In this document: positions 8,707 to 16,324 of the stretch, piece by piece
Layout of the letters: each line of letters opens with the position of its first letter
Position numbering within the stretch: the stretch's first letter is position 1
Assembly (NCBI GenBank): GCA_002493905.1
Contig: DLAJ01000017.1
Span: 62,001 to 126,000 of the forward strand
Source: Lachnospiraceae bacterium UBA7050
GTDB taxonomy: Bacteria; Bacillota; Clostridia; Lachnospirales; Lachnospiraceae
DNA length: 64,000 bases
Direction of reading: 5' to 3'
Program-made: the position numbers and the translations under genes
The notes under the pieces: model-generated
What the model was told of the DNA's origin: nothing
Databases searched by the model: none
The model's input: the letters and a program-made list of their open reading frames with translations, nothing else

Positions 8707-9430
8707 TATTTGGAATAGCCAAATGGGAATGCCGCTTCGATTTGCACAGATAGTTAACGAAATTATGAATCTGAATGCGGATATAATATGTCTGCAGGAA
8801 GTAGCTGATGTCAGAATGCATGATGAGATTGCATCACAGTGTAAGTATCCGTTTTTTTGCTTTTATCCGCAGTATGGGCTTTCTGTTTTAAGCAGGCTGC
8901 CAATCGACGGGAGTCGTGAACTGCCATATGCGCTGGCTGCCAGAGTTACTGTAAATCAAAAAAATGTAATACTGGTTAATGTCCATTTACCGTGGGACAG
9001 CGTTATAAAGCAGGAGAATGCGATCGTTGAAATTGTTGAAGAAACAAGGCAGCTGCGGTCTGATTATCTGCTCATTTCGGGGGACTTTAATAATTCAGAA
9101 AATTCATCCATTTATCGTTTTCTGAAAAATGAACAGTCGATTGGGGGATGCGAGGCTTATTTTTTTGATTTGGCTGAAGCATTTTCTGAGATAACGGGAA
9201 CAAAAATCATTCCAACTTTGAATTTCAGGGAGAACCCACGTTGGGGAATGAGCCAGAAACGAAATACCCTGGAAGTGAGCCGGAGATTTGACTATATTAT
9301 GTTGAAAAATCCGTATCCCGAGGAATTTCCCATATTAAAGGAATATGGCATATTTGGCAGAGATATTTCCAGGGAAACAGGGCTTTCAGCAAGCGATCAC
9401 TATGGAGTATATGCTGAATTAGAATTTTGA
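8687..9430 (+). CDS. Endonuclease/exonuclease/phosphatase family protein
   Basis: Metal-dependent phosphoesterase of the EEP superfamily (DNase I, exonuclease III, sphingomyelinase relatives); substrate not predictable. 247 residues with the catalytic set in order: TYNIWN (Asn7), CLQEVA with metal ligand Glu38, NVHLPW (His100), SGDFNN (Asp133/Asn135) and the terminal SASDHYG (Asp-His pair). No signal peptide is visible, so it is probably cytosolic. GGGGAG precedes the ATG. It lies among unrelated single genes; base composition is more AT-rich than the rlmH side, consistent with an accessory segment. Confidence 0.88.
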   Translation: MRLATYNIWNSQMGMPLRFAQIVNEIMNLNADIICLQEVADVRMHDEIASQCKYPFFCFYPQYGLSVLSRLPIDGSRELPYALAARVTVNQKNVILVNVHLPWDSVIKQENAIVEIVEETRQLRSDYLLISGDFNNSENSSIYRFLKNEQSIGGCEAYFFDLAEAFSEITGTKIIPTLNFRENPRWGMSQKRNTLEVSRRFDYIMLKNPYPEEFPILKEYGIFGRDISRETGLSASDHYGVYAELEF

Positions 9431-9452
9431 AAGAAAGAGTTCGGGAAATACG

Positions 9453-10070
9453 ATGATAAAAAACATTGTGTTTGACATGGGAAACGTACTTACGAGATAC
9501 GACGCCAGAGAGTATATTTATGGATATGTTGATAATGAGGAGGACTTTTGGTGGATAAAAAATCATCTCTGCGCATCGGTAGAATGGCTGAAGATGGACA
9601 GGGGAACGATGACAGATGAGGATGCGGCTGCCTCCATATGCAAACGAATGCCGGAGCATCTTCATGCTACGGTGAAACGGTTTATTGAAGAGTACCGCAT
9701 GGTGCAGCCGCCGAATCTTCCCATGGAAAGGCTGGTAGAAGAGCTGGTCGGAAATGGATATGACCTGTATCTGATGTCCAACACTTCACACCGTTTCCGG
9801 GTATTCAGCCAGAATATCAAGTCGATTCCGTTTATGAAGGGCATCTGGATATCCTGCGAACACGGGCTGCTCAAACCGGAGCCGCAGGCGTATCTTGATT
9901 TCTTTCAGACATTTTCACTGAAACCTGAGGAGTGTTTTTTTGTTGACGATACGCCGGCGAATGTAGAATCAGCTGGGAATTTAGGAATGAACGGATGTGT
10001 GTATTATGGAGCTATCGAAGAACTCCGGCACTTTATGCGGGAAAGCGGCATCAGGATTCATTGTGATTGA
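9453..10070 (+). CDS. HAD-superfamily hydrolase, YihX-like
   Basis: Predicted phosphatase of HAD subfamily IA. 205 residues. Motif I is FDMGNVL with nucleophile Asp8; the Gly-Asn in place of the usual second Asp is normal for the YihX-type branch (alpha-D-glucose-1-phosphate phosphatase relatives). Motif II is MSNTS, motif III Lys in LLKPEPQAY, motif IV FFVDDTPANVESA. Starts 22 bp after the EEP gene, probably the same transcript. Substrate unknown. Confidence 0.87.
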   Translation: MIKNIVFDMGNVLTRYDAREYIYGYVDNEEDFWWIKNHLCASVEWLKMDRGTMTDEDAAASICKRMPEHLHATVKRFIEEYRMVQPPNLPMERLVEELVGNGYDLYLMSNTSHRFRVFSQNIKSIPFMKGIWISCEHGLLKPEPQAYLDFFQTFSLKPEECFFVDDTPANVESAGNLGMNGCVYYGAIEELRHFMRESGIRIHCD

Positions 10071-10114
10071 CCGGAAACATGGAGAAATAAATTGGTATTT
10101 TGGAGGAATTTCAA

Positions 10115-10447
10115 ATGAATGAAGAAATCAAGAGATACATAGAGAATTATCCCGCTGAAATACGTGATCTATATATGAAATTGCGTGCAATCATCTATGA
10201 CAGTGTTTCGCAAAAAATCGAAGAAAAGATGTGGGCAAAAATACCAAGTTATTATGTGAATGATTCGTTTATGCGTTTCATTCTTTTTAAGGATCACATC
10301 AATATCGAAGCACGCGCTGTTGTTGAGCACAAAGATCAATTTGATGGATACAAAATCACACCGAAGGGCATGCTGCAGCTTTATCTCAATCAAGAGATTC
10401 CTTATGATATGATACGTCAGGTTTGCGTGGATACCTTGGGCAGATAG
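10115..10447 (+). CDS. DUF1801 (YdhG-like) domain protein
   Basis: Small cytosolic protein of about 110 residues with the DUF1801 fold, sometimes called iron chaperone-like by similarity to Bacillus YdhG; the biochemical role is not established. Seen: the opening IKRYIENYPAEIRDLYMKLRAII, the KMWAKIPSYYV block and the ITPKGMLQLYLNQEIP ending, which is the usual layout. I start at ATG 10115 because GGAGG at 10102-10106 is 8 bases upstream; a TTG at 10100 would place the ribosome site inside the gene. Confidence 0.75.
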   Translation: MNEEIKRYIENYPAEIRDLYMKLRAIIYDSVSQKIEEKMWAKIPSYYVNDSFMRFILFKDHINIEARAVVEHKDQFDGYKITPKGMLQLYLNQEIPYDMIRQVCVDTLGR

Positions 10448-10560
10448 ATTTTAAGCCTGCCTCATGAAAATGTGATAGAGATATCTGTGTGATTGTGGTA
10501 TTCTGTAAGTGATATAAGTCATAGTACCCGGCCATTGGAATGGGCCAAGAGGGATCATAA

Positions 10561-10581
10561 AGTTTGAAAGTTCTTCAAACT
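10561..10581 (+). promoter_or_regulatory. Leader hairpin A upstream of methyltransferase
   Basis: Perfect 8-bp stem AGTTTGAA / TTCAAACT with a 5-nt loop. It is the first of two clear hairpins within 75 bp before the methyltransferase start. Role unknown; not followed by a U run. Confidence 0.5.
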
Positions 10582-10594
10582 ACTTATTGGTGCA

Positions 10595-10620
10595 ATATCG
10601 CAGGCATTTGCCTGCGATAT
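10595..10620 (+). promoter_or_regulatory. Leader hairpin B upstream of methyltransferase
   Basis: Perfect 12-bp inverted repeat ATATCGCAGGCA / TGCCTGCGATAT with a 2-nt centre, ending directly against the GCAGGGG ribosome binding site at 10621-10627. No U run follows, so it looks like a translational or protein-binding element rather than a terminator (inference). Confidence 0.55.
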
Positions 10621-10634
10621 GCAGGGGTGTAGAA

Positions 10635-11264
10635 ATGAAATATTGGGATACGGTCTGGGACAAAAAGGATGTTGAGGAATATCGGCAATACATTTTGGGA
10701 TATCAAAACATCGATAACGGAATGGTCCGTGAATTTCTAAAGCATAACTGCCGTATTGTCTGTGATGCCGCCTGTGGCTTTGGCGCGAACAGCATGATTT
10801 TGTTATCTCATGGATTCGACGTCTGGGGCTTTGATTTTTCTGAAGATGCAGTCTGGATTACAAAAGAATTGTTAGAGCCTTATGGCATTCGAAAAGAGCA
10901 ATTCAAAACAGCATCGTTATTTCGTACAGAATACCCCGGTCATTTTTTTGACGCAGTTGCAGTGAGAGCCGCGCTGGACCATTTATGTGTGGATGAATTT
11001 TGGCGGGCGCTGAGAGAAATGAAGAGAATCACAAAGGAAAACGGACTGTTATATGCTTCTTTTGACCCGCTTGAGCAGGACGATCTGAAATTAGGACACC
11101 GTGTTCTTGATGATGGCAGCTTTTTATATACTGATGAGAGCAGGAAAGGTCTATTGTTCCATTATTATTCCGACGAGGAAATTCAAGAGGCTTTCCGGTG
11201 TTATAAAATTCTTGACTGGGAAACCGACGCGCGCGGCAGCCGGCATTTAGTGATCACATTTTGA
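10635..11264 (+). CDS. Class I SAM-dependent methyltransferase
   Basis: Predicted methyltransferase, substrate unknown. 209 residues. Seen: SAM motif I CDAACGFGANS near residues 42-52, an acidic post-I strand GFDVWGFDFSEDAV, the AVAVRAALDHL motif IV region and a YASFDP strand, i.e. a Methyltransf_11/25-type Rossmann fold. I start at ATG 10635, preceded by GCAGGGG; an in-frame GTG-type extension to 10587 would run through the perfect hairpin at 10595-10620 and is unlikely. The hairpin-rich leader is the odd point. Confidence 0.85.
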   Translation: MKYWDTVWDKKDVEEYRQYILGYQNIDNGMVREFLKHNCRIVCDAACGFGANSMILLSHGFDVWGFDFSEDAVWITKELLEPYGIRKEQFKTASLFRTEYPGHFFDAVAVRAALDHLCVDEFWRALREMKRITKENGLLYASFDPLEQDDLKLGHRVLDDGSFLYTDESRKGLLFHYYSDEEIQEAFRCYKILDWETDARGSRHLVITF

Positions 11265-11297
11265 TTTGAATTCCATTTGATGAGAGCAGGGGGCACT

Positions 11298-11714
11298 ATG
11301 GGGAAGGATACTCGTCTTGTGAATATTTACCTGAAGATTCATCAGAAAAAAACGTTGACGATGGATGAGCTGGGATATCTGGCGGAATATGACCCGGAAT
11401 GCTTTGCAAAGACGTGTAAAAATGTGGTGTATAATATTCCTGAAACCAAACCGATCATGGAAGTACCGGCCCCCGGGGATCCTAATGATGATAAAAAAAC
11501 GGAATTGTCTGAACGGCAGAATATCGAGAAGATTCTAGAGAATTTGAAACGTCTGGAAATGAATGATTATCCGGTTTCAAGCGTTGATACGGACAGAGTA
11601 AAGAGTCTGCTCGGAAATCTATATATGGAATTGCTGTTTCCCCATAACGATCAGGAAGCCTTCATGGATATGACCGGTTTGGAGAGCGGCTCTCTATTTG
11701 ATAAAAAGGCATGA
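11298..11714 (+). CDS. Hypothetical protein
   Basis: Not recognised. About 138 residues, no membrane segment or signal peptide, acidic in the middle (PAPGDPNDDKKTELSE), with predicted helices IENILENLKRLEMND-like around 85-100. Codon use looks normal. I start at ATG 11298 behind GCAGGGGG; an ATG at 11277 has no site. It sits 33 bp after the methyltransferase in the same direction and could be co-transcribed with it. Confidence 0.55.
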   Translation: MGKDTRLVNIYLKIHQKKTLTMDELGYLAEYDPECFAKTCKNVVYNIPETKPIMEVPAPGDPNDDKKTELSERQNIEKILENLKRLEMNDYPVSSVDTDRVKSLLGNLYMELLFPHNDQEAFMDMTGLESGSLFDKKA

Positions 11715-11751
11715 CGATATGTATGCGGAAGGTTCTATGCCATTTTGCATG

Positions 11752-11779
11752 TTGTATTGCGGCAGCGATTGTGTATAAT
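11752..11779 (+). promoter_or_regulatory. Sigma-A-type promoter before the Rpn-like gene
   Basis: TTGTAT (11752-11757), 16-bp spacer, perfect TATAAT (11774-11779). It lies 82 bp before the likely start of the Rpn-like nuclease gene. Confidence 0.55.
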
Positions 11780-11860
11780 TTAATTGGGGGAAGTTTCTAT
11801 AGAGGTTTATGAGAGAAATCATGTTTTCCTGCGAAGAGAGCGGTGGAAAGCGGGAAAAGA

Positions 11861-12742
11861 ATGCAAAAGACACGAACGGAATCAAAAGTCACAACGTCCG
11901 GACAGTTTGGCCGAGAAAGGCAGGTCAACTGGGAAACATTAAGGCTGTCTAATGATTTTTTGTTTGGAAAGGTTATGCAGAATCCGGAACTATGCAAAGA
12001 ACTGCTGCAAAGGATTCTTCCTGATTTACAAATTGATCGAATTGAATATCCGGAGTTGCAGAAGGAGATTAAGTGCGATATTGATGCCCGCAGTGTGCGC
12101 TTGGATGTCTATGTCAAAGATGATCAAGAGGTCGTCTATGACATAGAGATTCAGATAAGCGATACAAAGGAAATCCCCAAAAGAAGCCGTTACTATCAGA
12201 GTATGATCGATTTGCAGCTCATTGACAGAGGACAGCATTATAAAAAATTGAACCGGAGTTACATTATATTTATCTGCTTGTTTGATCCATATGGAAAAGG
12301 ACGGCATATTTATACGTTTGAAAATTTTTGCAGAGAAGATAAGAACATTTCAATGGGGGATGAAGCTGTAAAAATCTTTTTGAATGCAAAAGGTATTTTA
12401 GATGATGTCAGCAGAGAATTACAGGCCTTCTTGGATTACATAGCAGGTCAAAAGCCGGATGATATTTATGTAGAAAAACTGGAAACGGCTGTAAGAGAAG
12501 CGAAGAAGAACCGGAAATGGAGGCATGAGTATATGACATTGCAAATGAGAGATCAGGAAAATATGGAGATTGGAAGAGAAGAAGGAAGAGAAGAAGGAAG
12601 AGAAGAAGGAAGAGAACAGGGAATCCTGGGAATGGTATCGGCTTTGAGGGATTTGAATATACCGGATAGTATCATATTGCAAAAACTGCAGGAGAAATTC
12701 TTCCTATCAAAAGAAGAATCCCAAAATTATTTAAGAATGTGA
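11861..12742 (+). CDS. Rpn/PD-(D/E)XK nuclease-family transposase-like protein
   Basis: Member of the recombination-promoting nuclease (Rpn, transposase_31 / TIGR01784) group, PD-(D/E)XK fold. About 293 residues. Seen: the opening RLSNDFLFGKVMQNPELCKELL, the nuclease core with RLDVYVKD followed by VYDIEIQ (Asp...Glu-x-Gln), the RSRYYQSMID helix, and FICLFDPYG. The C-terminal part carries GREE units encoded by a perfect 12-bp tandem repeat (12572-12616), a common, length-variable feature of this family. GTG 11843 is an alternative start. No terminal inverted repeats were seen, so I do not call a transposon; copies of this family are often multi-copy in Lachnospiraceae. Confidence 0.85.
   Translation: MQKTRTESKVTTSGQFGRERQVNWETLRLSNDFLFGKVMQNPELCKELLQRILPDLQIDRIEYPELQKEIKCDIDARSVRLDVYVKDDQEVVYDIEIQISDTKEIPKRSRYYQSMIDLQLIDRGQHYKKLNRSYIIFICLFDPYGKGRHIYTFENFCREDKNISMGDEAVKIFLNAKGILDDVSRELQAFLDYIAGQKPDDIYVEKLETAVREAKKNRKWRHEYMTLQMRDQENMEIGREEGREEGREEGREQGILGMVSALRDLNIPDSIILQKLQEKFFLSKEESQNYLRM
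12572..12616 (+). repeat. 12-bp in-frame tandem repeat
   Basis: Three perfect copies of GGAAGAGAAGAA (12572-12607) and a partial fourth, encoding Gly-Arg-Glu-Glu units in the Rpn-like protein. Copy-number change would alter protein length without frameshift. Confidence 0.9.
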
Positions 12743-12753
12743 CGAACAGAAAG

Positions 12754-12791
12754 GGCAGGATGGAGCAGAGCGTCCTGCCTGATTTATTTTA
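12754..12791 (+). terminator. Probable terminator of the Rpn-like gene
   Basis: Perfect 7-bp stem GGCAGGA (12754-12760) / TCCTGCC (12773-12779) with a 12-nt loop, followed by a T-rich but interrupted tail GATTTATTTT. Starts 11 bp after the stop codon. Confidence 0.5.
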
Positions 12792-12873
12792 TCACCGAAG
12801 AAGAAAGAGAGAATAAATTCCTTTTATGCAGCTTGAAGACATATATAGTTATAACTTTCCGGAAGGAGATACT

Positions 12874-12992
12874 GTGGGGGAAATATTTATGTTAAGCTGC
12901 CAAGAGAGCTGATAATAAAAGAGGATGCACTTGTGCTTTGGATTTTTCGTGGAGAGGACTCTGTTTCCGTCCTGCTTCCGGCAGTTAATTAA
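12874..12992 (+). pseudogene. Short protein-like frame offset by one base from its start
   Basis: AAGGAG (12863-12868) followed 5 bases later by GTG looks like a translation start, but this frame ends after 12 codons. One extra G in the G5 run at 12876-12880 would connect it to an open frame reading GNIYVKLPREL...LVLWIFRGEDSVSVLLPAVN that ends at a TAA at 12990-12992, about 39 residues. The composition is protein-like; the family is unknown. It could be a decayed small gene, a sequencing error or chance. Confidence 0.3.
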
Positions 12993-13061
12993 GAAAACGG
13001 TATAAAAAAGCAAGATACACTCAGACTTAACCTCAAGTTGAGTTTCGTATCTGAAAATACA

Positions 13062-13077
13062 ACCATACTGGTATGGT
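13062..13077 (+). promoter_or_regulatory. Palindromic candidate operator of the HTH gene
   Basis: Perfect inverted repeat ACCATAC-TG-GTATGGT. Its right half overlaps the -35 hexamer of the promoter below, the position expected for a repressor site; autoregulation by the HTH protein is inference. Confidence 0.5.
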
Positions 13078-13102
13078 CAAGACAGTGCAGTTTCCCTATA
13101 AT
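13074..13102 (+). promoter_or_regulatory. Promoter of the HTH-HAD pair
   Basis: TGGTCA (13074-13079), 17-bp spacer, perfect TATAAT (13097-13102), 67 bp before the ATG at 13170. Confidence 0.5.
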
Positions 13103-13169
13103 AAAGAAAAATCATGCTGTTATTCTTTCTGCAAAATTGTCAGATCTGAATAACATGAAAGGAGCCGGA

Positions 13170-14432
13170 ATGTTGGATAATGTGAAAGTAGGGAAGCAAA
13201 TTGCGCTGCTCAGAAAAAACAAGGGGTTGACACAGGAGGACATCGCCAGACAATTAAATATCAGTTCTCAGGCGGTGAGTAAATGGGAGAACGGGCATAC
13301 GATGCCGGAACTTTCACTTCTTGTTGCATTATCAGAGCTGCTAGGGTGCACAATAGACCATATTCTCTTTCCGATGCCGGTACAGGCTGCAAATGCCAAC
13401 TTTGAGCATATATTGCTGCCATATGCGCCTATTGCGGATTTTGTGGGCATCAGATGGCCCCGCAGTATGTCGAAGCCGGCGATTCTGTCGGCAGTTAAGC
13501 TTTTTATGGGACTCGAGAAACGCAGGGACGCAATGAACCGGCAAATAAACGATGACGCAGAATATATTCTACAGGGGGCATTTTCCGGTATCAGTTTTGG
13601 TTATTCATGGGGATTTGATGATAATTGGGAGGAATGTCTCGCGATATATGGATTAACCTGTGAGATGCATGCCAGCTCGGAGTATTCCAAGGAGGAGTTT
13701 GTTTCGATAGCAGTTGATCATATAAGGAGTGGATATCCCATCATCGTAATACCCAAGGAATATACAGATACGATACTGGCAACAGGATATTCTGATTCTG
13801 GAAGAGTGCTTAAGGGAATTTCTTTTTTAGATGGGGATGATGAGAAAAATTCCGTCATGTCTTTTGAATTGCTAAATAGTTATTCTGAATGGTATTTGAA
13901 AGATTCTGATCTGCTGCTGATCAAACCCGGTCAGAAAACAGTTTCTGTTGCTGACAAGTGTAGAGAAGTCCTGCAAAAAGGATATGTGCTTTTAAGCAAC
14001 AAGGTGCGTCTGTTTGAGCAGCCGCTTGTGGGATATGGACTGGTTATATATGATAATTGGTGTGAAGAGCTTAGAAAAGAAACAAATAAGGGATTGACAG
14101 ACATTGAGTGTATGTTCCCTCATATTTTTATACATTATGAAGGCAAACTCCGAGTGAAGCAGTTTCTTGAATTATGTATGCATTTGATACAGGATTTTGA
14201 CAATTGCGCTGTCCTGACCGCAATTTCGAAGTATGATGAAATGCTGTCTATCTGTGAAAAATGCATGCATGAGATGCTGCCAAAGACTCCTGAAAATGCG
14301 GAAGAGGCCGGGGTGAAACGGCAGGCATATATCGGTATCCTGCAAAGATGCAGGGGACTGGAGGAAGAGGCGCTTATGGCAATCAGTTCTTTTGGAGGCG
14401 GAGATAATCATGTTTCAGGCAGTCGTATTTGA
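13170..14432 (+). CDS. XRE-type regulator with C-terminal papain-like (C39/BtrH-like) domain
   Basis: Predicted one-component transcriptional regulator. About 420 residues. HTH_3 domain at residues 9-62 (IALLRKNKGLTQEDIARQLN, SSQAVSKWENG). The rest resembles clostridial regulators whose sensing part has a BtrH/C39 peptidase-like fold: a SGISFGYSWGF helix start, a GYPIIVIP strand and TGYSDSGRVLKGISFL, which aligns in pattern with the HxxxxTGYDD..L block of that fold. No catalytic Cys-His pair is obvious, so it is probably a ligand-binding, not proteolytic, domain (inference). Start ATG 13170 follows AAAGGAG by 5 bases; the open frame extends to 13038 without a site. The stop lies inside the next gene (23-bp overlap). 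Confidence 0.75.
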   Translation: MLDNVKVGKQIALLRKNKGLTQEDIARQLNISSQAVSKWENGHTMPELSLLVALSELLGCTIDHILFPMPVQAANANFEHILLPYAPIADFVGIRWPRSMSKPAILSAVKLFMGLEKRRDAMNRQINDDAEYILQGAFSGISFGYSWGFDDNWEECLAIYGLTCEMHASSEYSKEEFVSIAVDHIRSGYPIIVIPKEYTDTILATGYSDSGRVLKGISFLDGDDEKNSVMSFELLNSYSEWYLKDSDLLLIKPGQKTVSVADKCREVLQKGYVLLSNKVRLFEQPLVGYGLVIYDNWCEELRKETNKGLTDIECMFPHIFIHYEGKLRVKQFLELCMHLIQDFDNCAVLTAISKYDEMLSICEKCMHEMLPKTPENAEEAGVKRQAYIGILQRCRGLEEEALMAISSFGGGDNHVSGSRI

Positions 14433-15117
14433 TATCGGGCAGACCTTAGTGGATTACAGGATACCGATGAACTGGTCTGAGTTATACAGACCTGCGTTCG
14501 AACATATTGCAGAAAAACATCATTATTCTTTTTCGGAGGCGCATTACCGGGCGGCTGCTGAAATATTGGCAAAATATAATACAAGAATCCATCCGCGGGA
14601 ATCCGAGGTGTCCTCAACACAGATTTTTACTGAAATTTCCAGCGGGATGGGAATACCGATGGAAGACATCGGCCGGGTTAAAGAAAGCTTTTATACTTAT
14701 TTCAGACAGGATTGTTCGCTGTTTCCCGACGTGGAGCAGACATTAAAATCGCTTTTTACAAAGGGAATACGGACAGGCACACTGTCGGATGTGGCGTACG
14801 GTATGGACAACCGGTTTGCGCTGGAAGATATTGCTTCTGTTCTCCATTATATAGAATTTCCTTTTACATCGAATGACGCAGGCTGCCGAAAACCTTGTCC
14901 GAAAGGACTTTCGATGCTGAGCGATAAAATGAAGATACCCCTGACGGATATGGTATTTGTCGGAGACGAAGAAAAGGACATGGTCTGTGCACGAAATGCG
15001 GGAGCTTATGCGATTCTCATCAACAGAACGGGTAATGAGAAGCATTATGGTCAGGACAGGACGATTGATACGCTGACAGAAATACTTCCGCTGCTGCAGA
15101 TCAGTGCAGACAGGTAA
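14410..15117 (+). CDS. HAD-superfamily hydrolase
   Basis: Predicted HAD-IA phosphatase, substrate unknown. 235 residues: motif I FDIGQTLVD with nucleophile Asp8, cap helices 20-95, motif II TLSDVAYG, motif III Lys in CRKPCPKG, motif IV VFVGDEEKDMVCA. In motif I the second Asp is Gly, as in the HAD at 9453. The ATG at 14410 follows GGAG and overlaps the regulator gene by 23 bp, so the pair is translationally linked. Faces the histidine kinase gene tail to tail; no clear terminator in the 80-bp gap. Confidence 0.85.
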   Translation: MFQAVVFDIGQTLVDYRIPMNWSELYRPAFEHIAEKHHYSFSEAHYRAAAEILAKYNTRIHPRESEVSSTQIFTEISSGMGIPMEDIGRVKESFYTYFRQDCSLFPDVEQTLKSLFTKGIRTGTLSDVAYGMDNRFALEDIASVLHYIEFPFTSNDAGCRKPCPKGLSMLSDKMKIPLTDMVFVGDEEKDMVCARNAGAYAILINRTGNEKHYGQDRTIDTLTEILPLLQISADR

Positions 15118-15197
15118 TGCTGTCAGACGATTTTGTAACGACTGAAACAAATTTTGATTTTGGGAGTCTGAGAATGAAGTTCAGCATGGATAGGACC

Positions 15198-16232
15198 TTA
15201 AGAGTGCTCCCCGTTCACGACAGGAAAGAGAAGCAGCATTTCAAACCCCTTTCCCCATTCGGAAACAGCGTGCAGGGAGATATTCAGTTCTTTTGCAATT
15301 CCGCGCGCAAGGTAGAGTCCCATGCCTGTCGCTTTTTTCCTGTCTTCGCCGGAATCTCCGGTGAATCCCTTTTCAAAAAGATAAGGAAGGTCGCAGCTTT
15401 TGACGCCGATGCCGTTATCTCTGATGCTTAATACATAGCGGCCGTCCTCATAAAAAGAACGGATGCATAATTCCGGTTCGGAGCCGCAGTATTTGACGGC
15501 ATTACTGATGATCTGTCCGATCAGAAAGCGGAGCCCTCTTTGATCGGAATAAACCGCATCATCTGACAGACTGCATTGGACAACAAAGCGTTTTTCTTCC
15601 AACAGCGGCCTGTAGTCGTCCAATCGTTCTTCCACACAGGCGCGGATAGAAATGGATTCAAATAAATGATCTTTTCTCGCGCTTTTTAACCTTGCATAAA
15701 ACAGCATCTGGTCAACAGACTCCTGCACACGGTTCCTAATGTGTTCAAGTTTGTGGCTGACCTGCGGGGACAGCTCGTCCTTGCGGTTATCCAAAAGCAG
15801 AGTTAAGAGCGAGAGCGGTGTCTTAATTTCATGTGCCCACGATTCCACATATTCTTCATAGTCGTTGATCTGTTCCGTCAAGCTGGAATGGGTATCCTGC
15901 ATATTTCGCAAAAATGTGCCAAGATGGCGCACAGAGCCTTTCTCCGGAGGAGAGACGGTTTTGATCAGCAGTTCCTCGTTGTGTTCGTCCGGATTTTCCA
16001 GAAAATTTTCAAATGCCTGCTCTCTCTTGTGTGTAAGATAGAGAAGCACACCGCATAATATTGTGAAGAAAAGAAGACTGCCAAGCACGATCACGGCGGA
16101 CAAAGAGAGAAAAGCGCGCGTATCGGAAAGCCACAAGAGCAGCACGGAAAACGCATCGGTTCCAAGCAGGAGCAGAAGCCACGGAAGGTATTGCCTGAGC
16201 ATCCTTATTTGATGTTTCATAATTGCGCTCAT
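15198..16232 (-). CDS. Intramembrane-sensing histidine kinase, BceS-like
   Basis: Membrane histidine kinase of a Bce-type system. 344 residues. Two helices at about 17-37 and 43-66 separated by only a few residues, so there is no extracellular sensor; such kinases sense through their ABC transporter. Phosphoacceptor His134 in WAHEIKTPL, N box SNAVKYCG, G boxes DNGIGV and GMGLYLARG. AAAGGAG lies 8 bases before the ATG. It is the last gene of the minus-strand module, 92 bp after the regulator, with a structured gap between them. Confidence 0.9.
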   Translation of the reverse strand: MSAIMKHQIRMLRQYLPWLLLLLGTDAFSVLLLWLSDTRAFLSLSAVIVLGSLLFFTILCGVLLYLTHKREQAFENFLENPDEHNEELLIKTVSPPEKGSVRHLGTFLRNMQDTHSSLTEQINDYEEYVESWAHEIKTPLSLLTLLLDNRKDELSPQVSHKLEHIRNRVQESVDQMLFYARLKSARKDHLFESISIRACVEERLDDYRPLLEEKRFVVQCSLSDDAVYSDQRGLRFLIGQIISNAVKYCGSEPELCIRSFYEDGRYVLSIRDNGIGVKSCDLPYLFEKGFTGDSGEDRKKATGMGLYLARGIAKELNISLHAVSEWGKGFEMLLLFPVVNGEHS

Positions 16233-16324
16233 GCTGCGAGCTCCTTTCTTTGCGAGCAGCTAATGCGCCAATGTTTGCGATGCTCGCAGCGCAAACTTGG
16301 GATTGAAAATTTTAATTTTCAATC
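16233..16324 (-). promoter_or_regulatory. Structured gap between response regulator and kinase genes
   Basis: Directly after the regulator stop codon lies a perfect 10-bp hairpin GATTGAAAAT / ATTTTCAATC (16301-16324). Further on, GCTCGCAGC (16282-16290) and GCTGCGAGC (16233-16241) are perfectly complementary 9-mers; the second covers the edge of the kinase ribosome site and its start. A shorter alternative stem GTTTGCG / CGCAAAC lies inside. Confidence 0.5.

Larger units (their letters stand above)
12743..13169 (+). other. 427-bp gap: terminator, coding-like remnant, promoter and palindrome
   Basis: No intact gene. It holds the terminator at 12754-12791, a short protein-like frame at 12855-12992 that lacks a start, an 11-bp inverted repeat CTCAA-G-TTGAG near 13033-13043, the palindrome at 13062-13077 and the promoter at 13074-13102, all described separately. 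Confidence 0.6.

Noticed and set aside
11861..12742. Complete insertion sequence
   Set aside because: Rpn-type proteins are not classical transposases here; no terminal inverted repeats or target duplication found.
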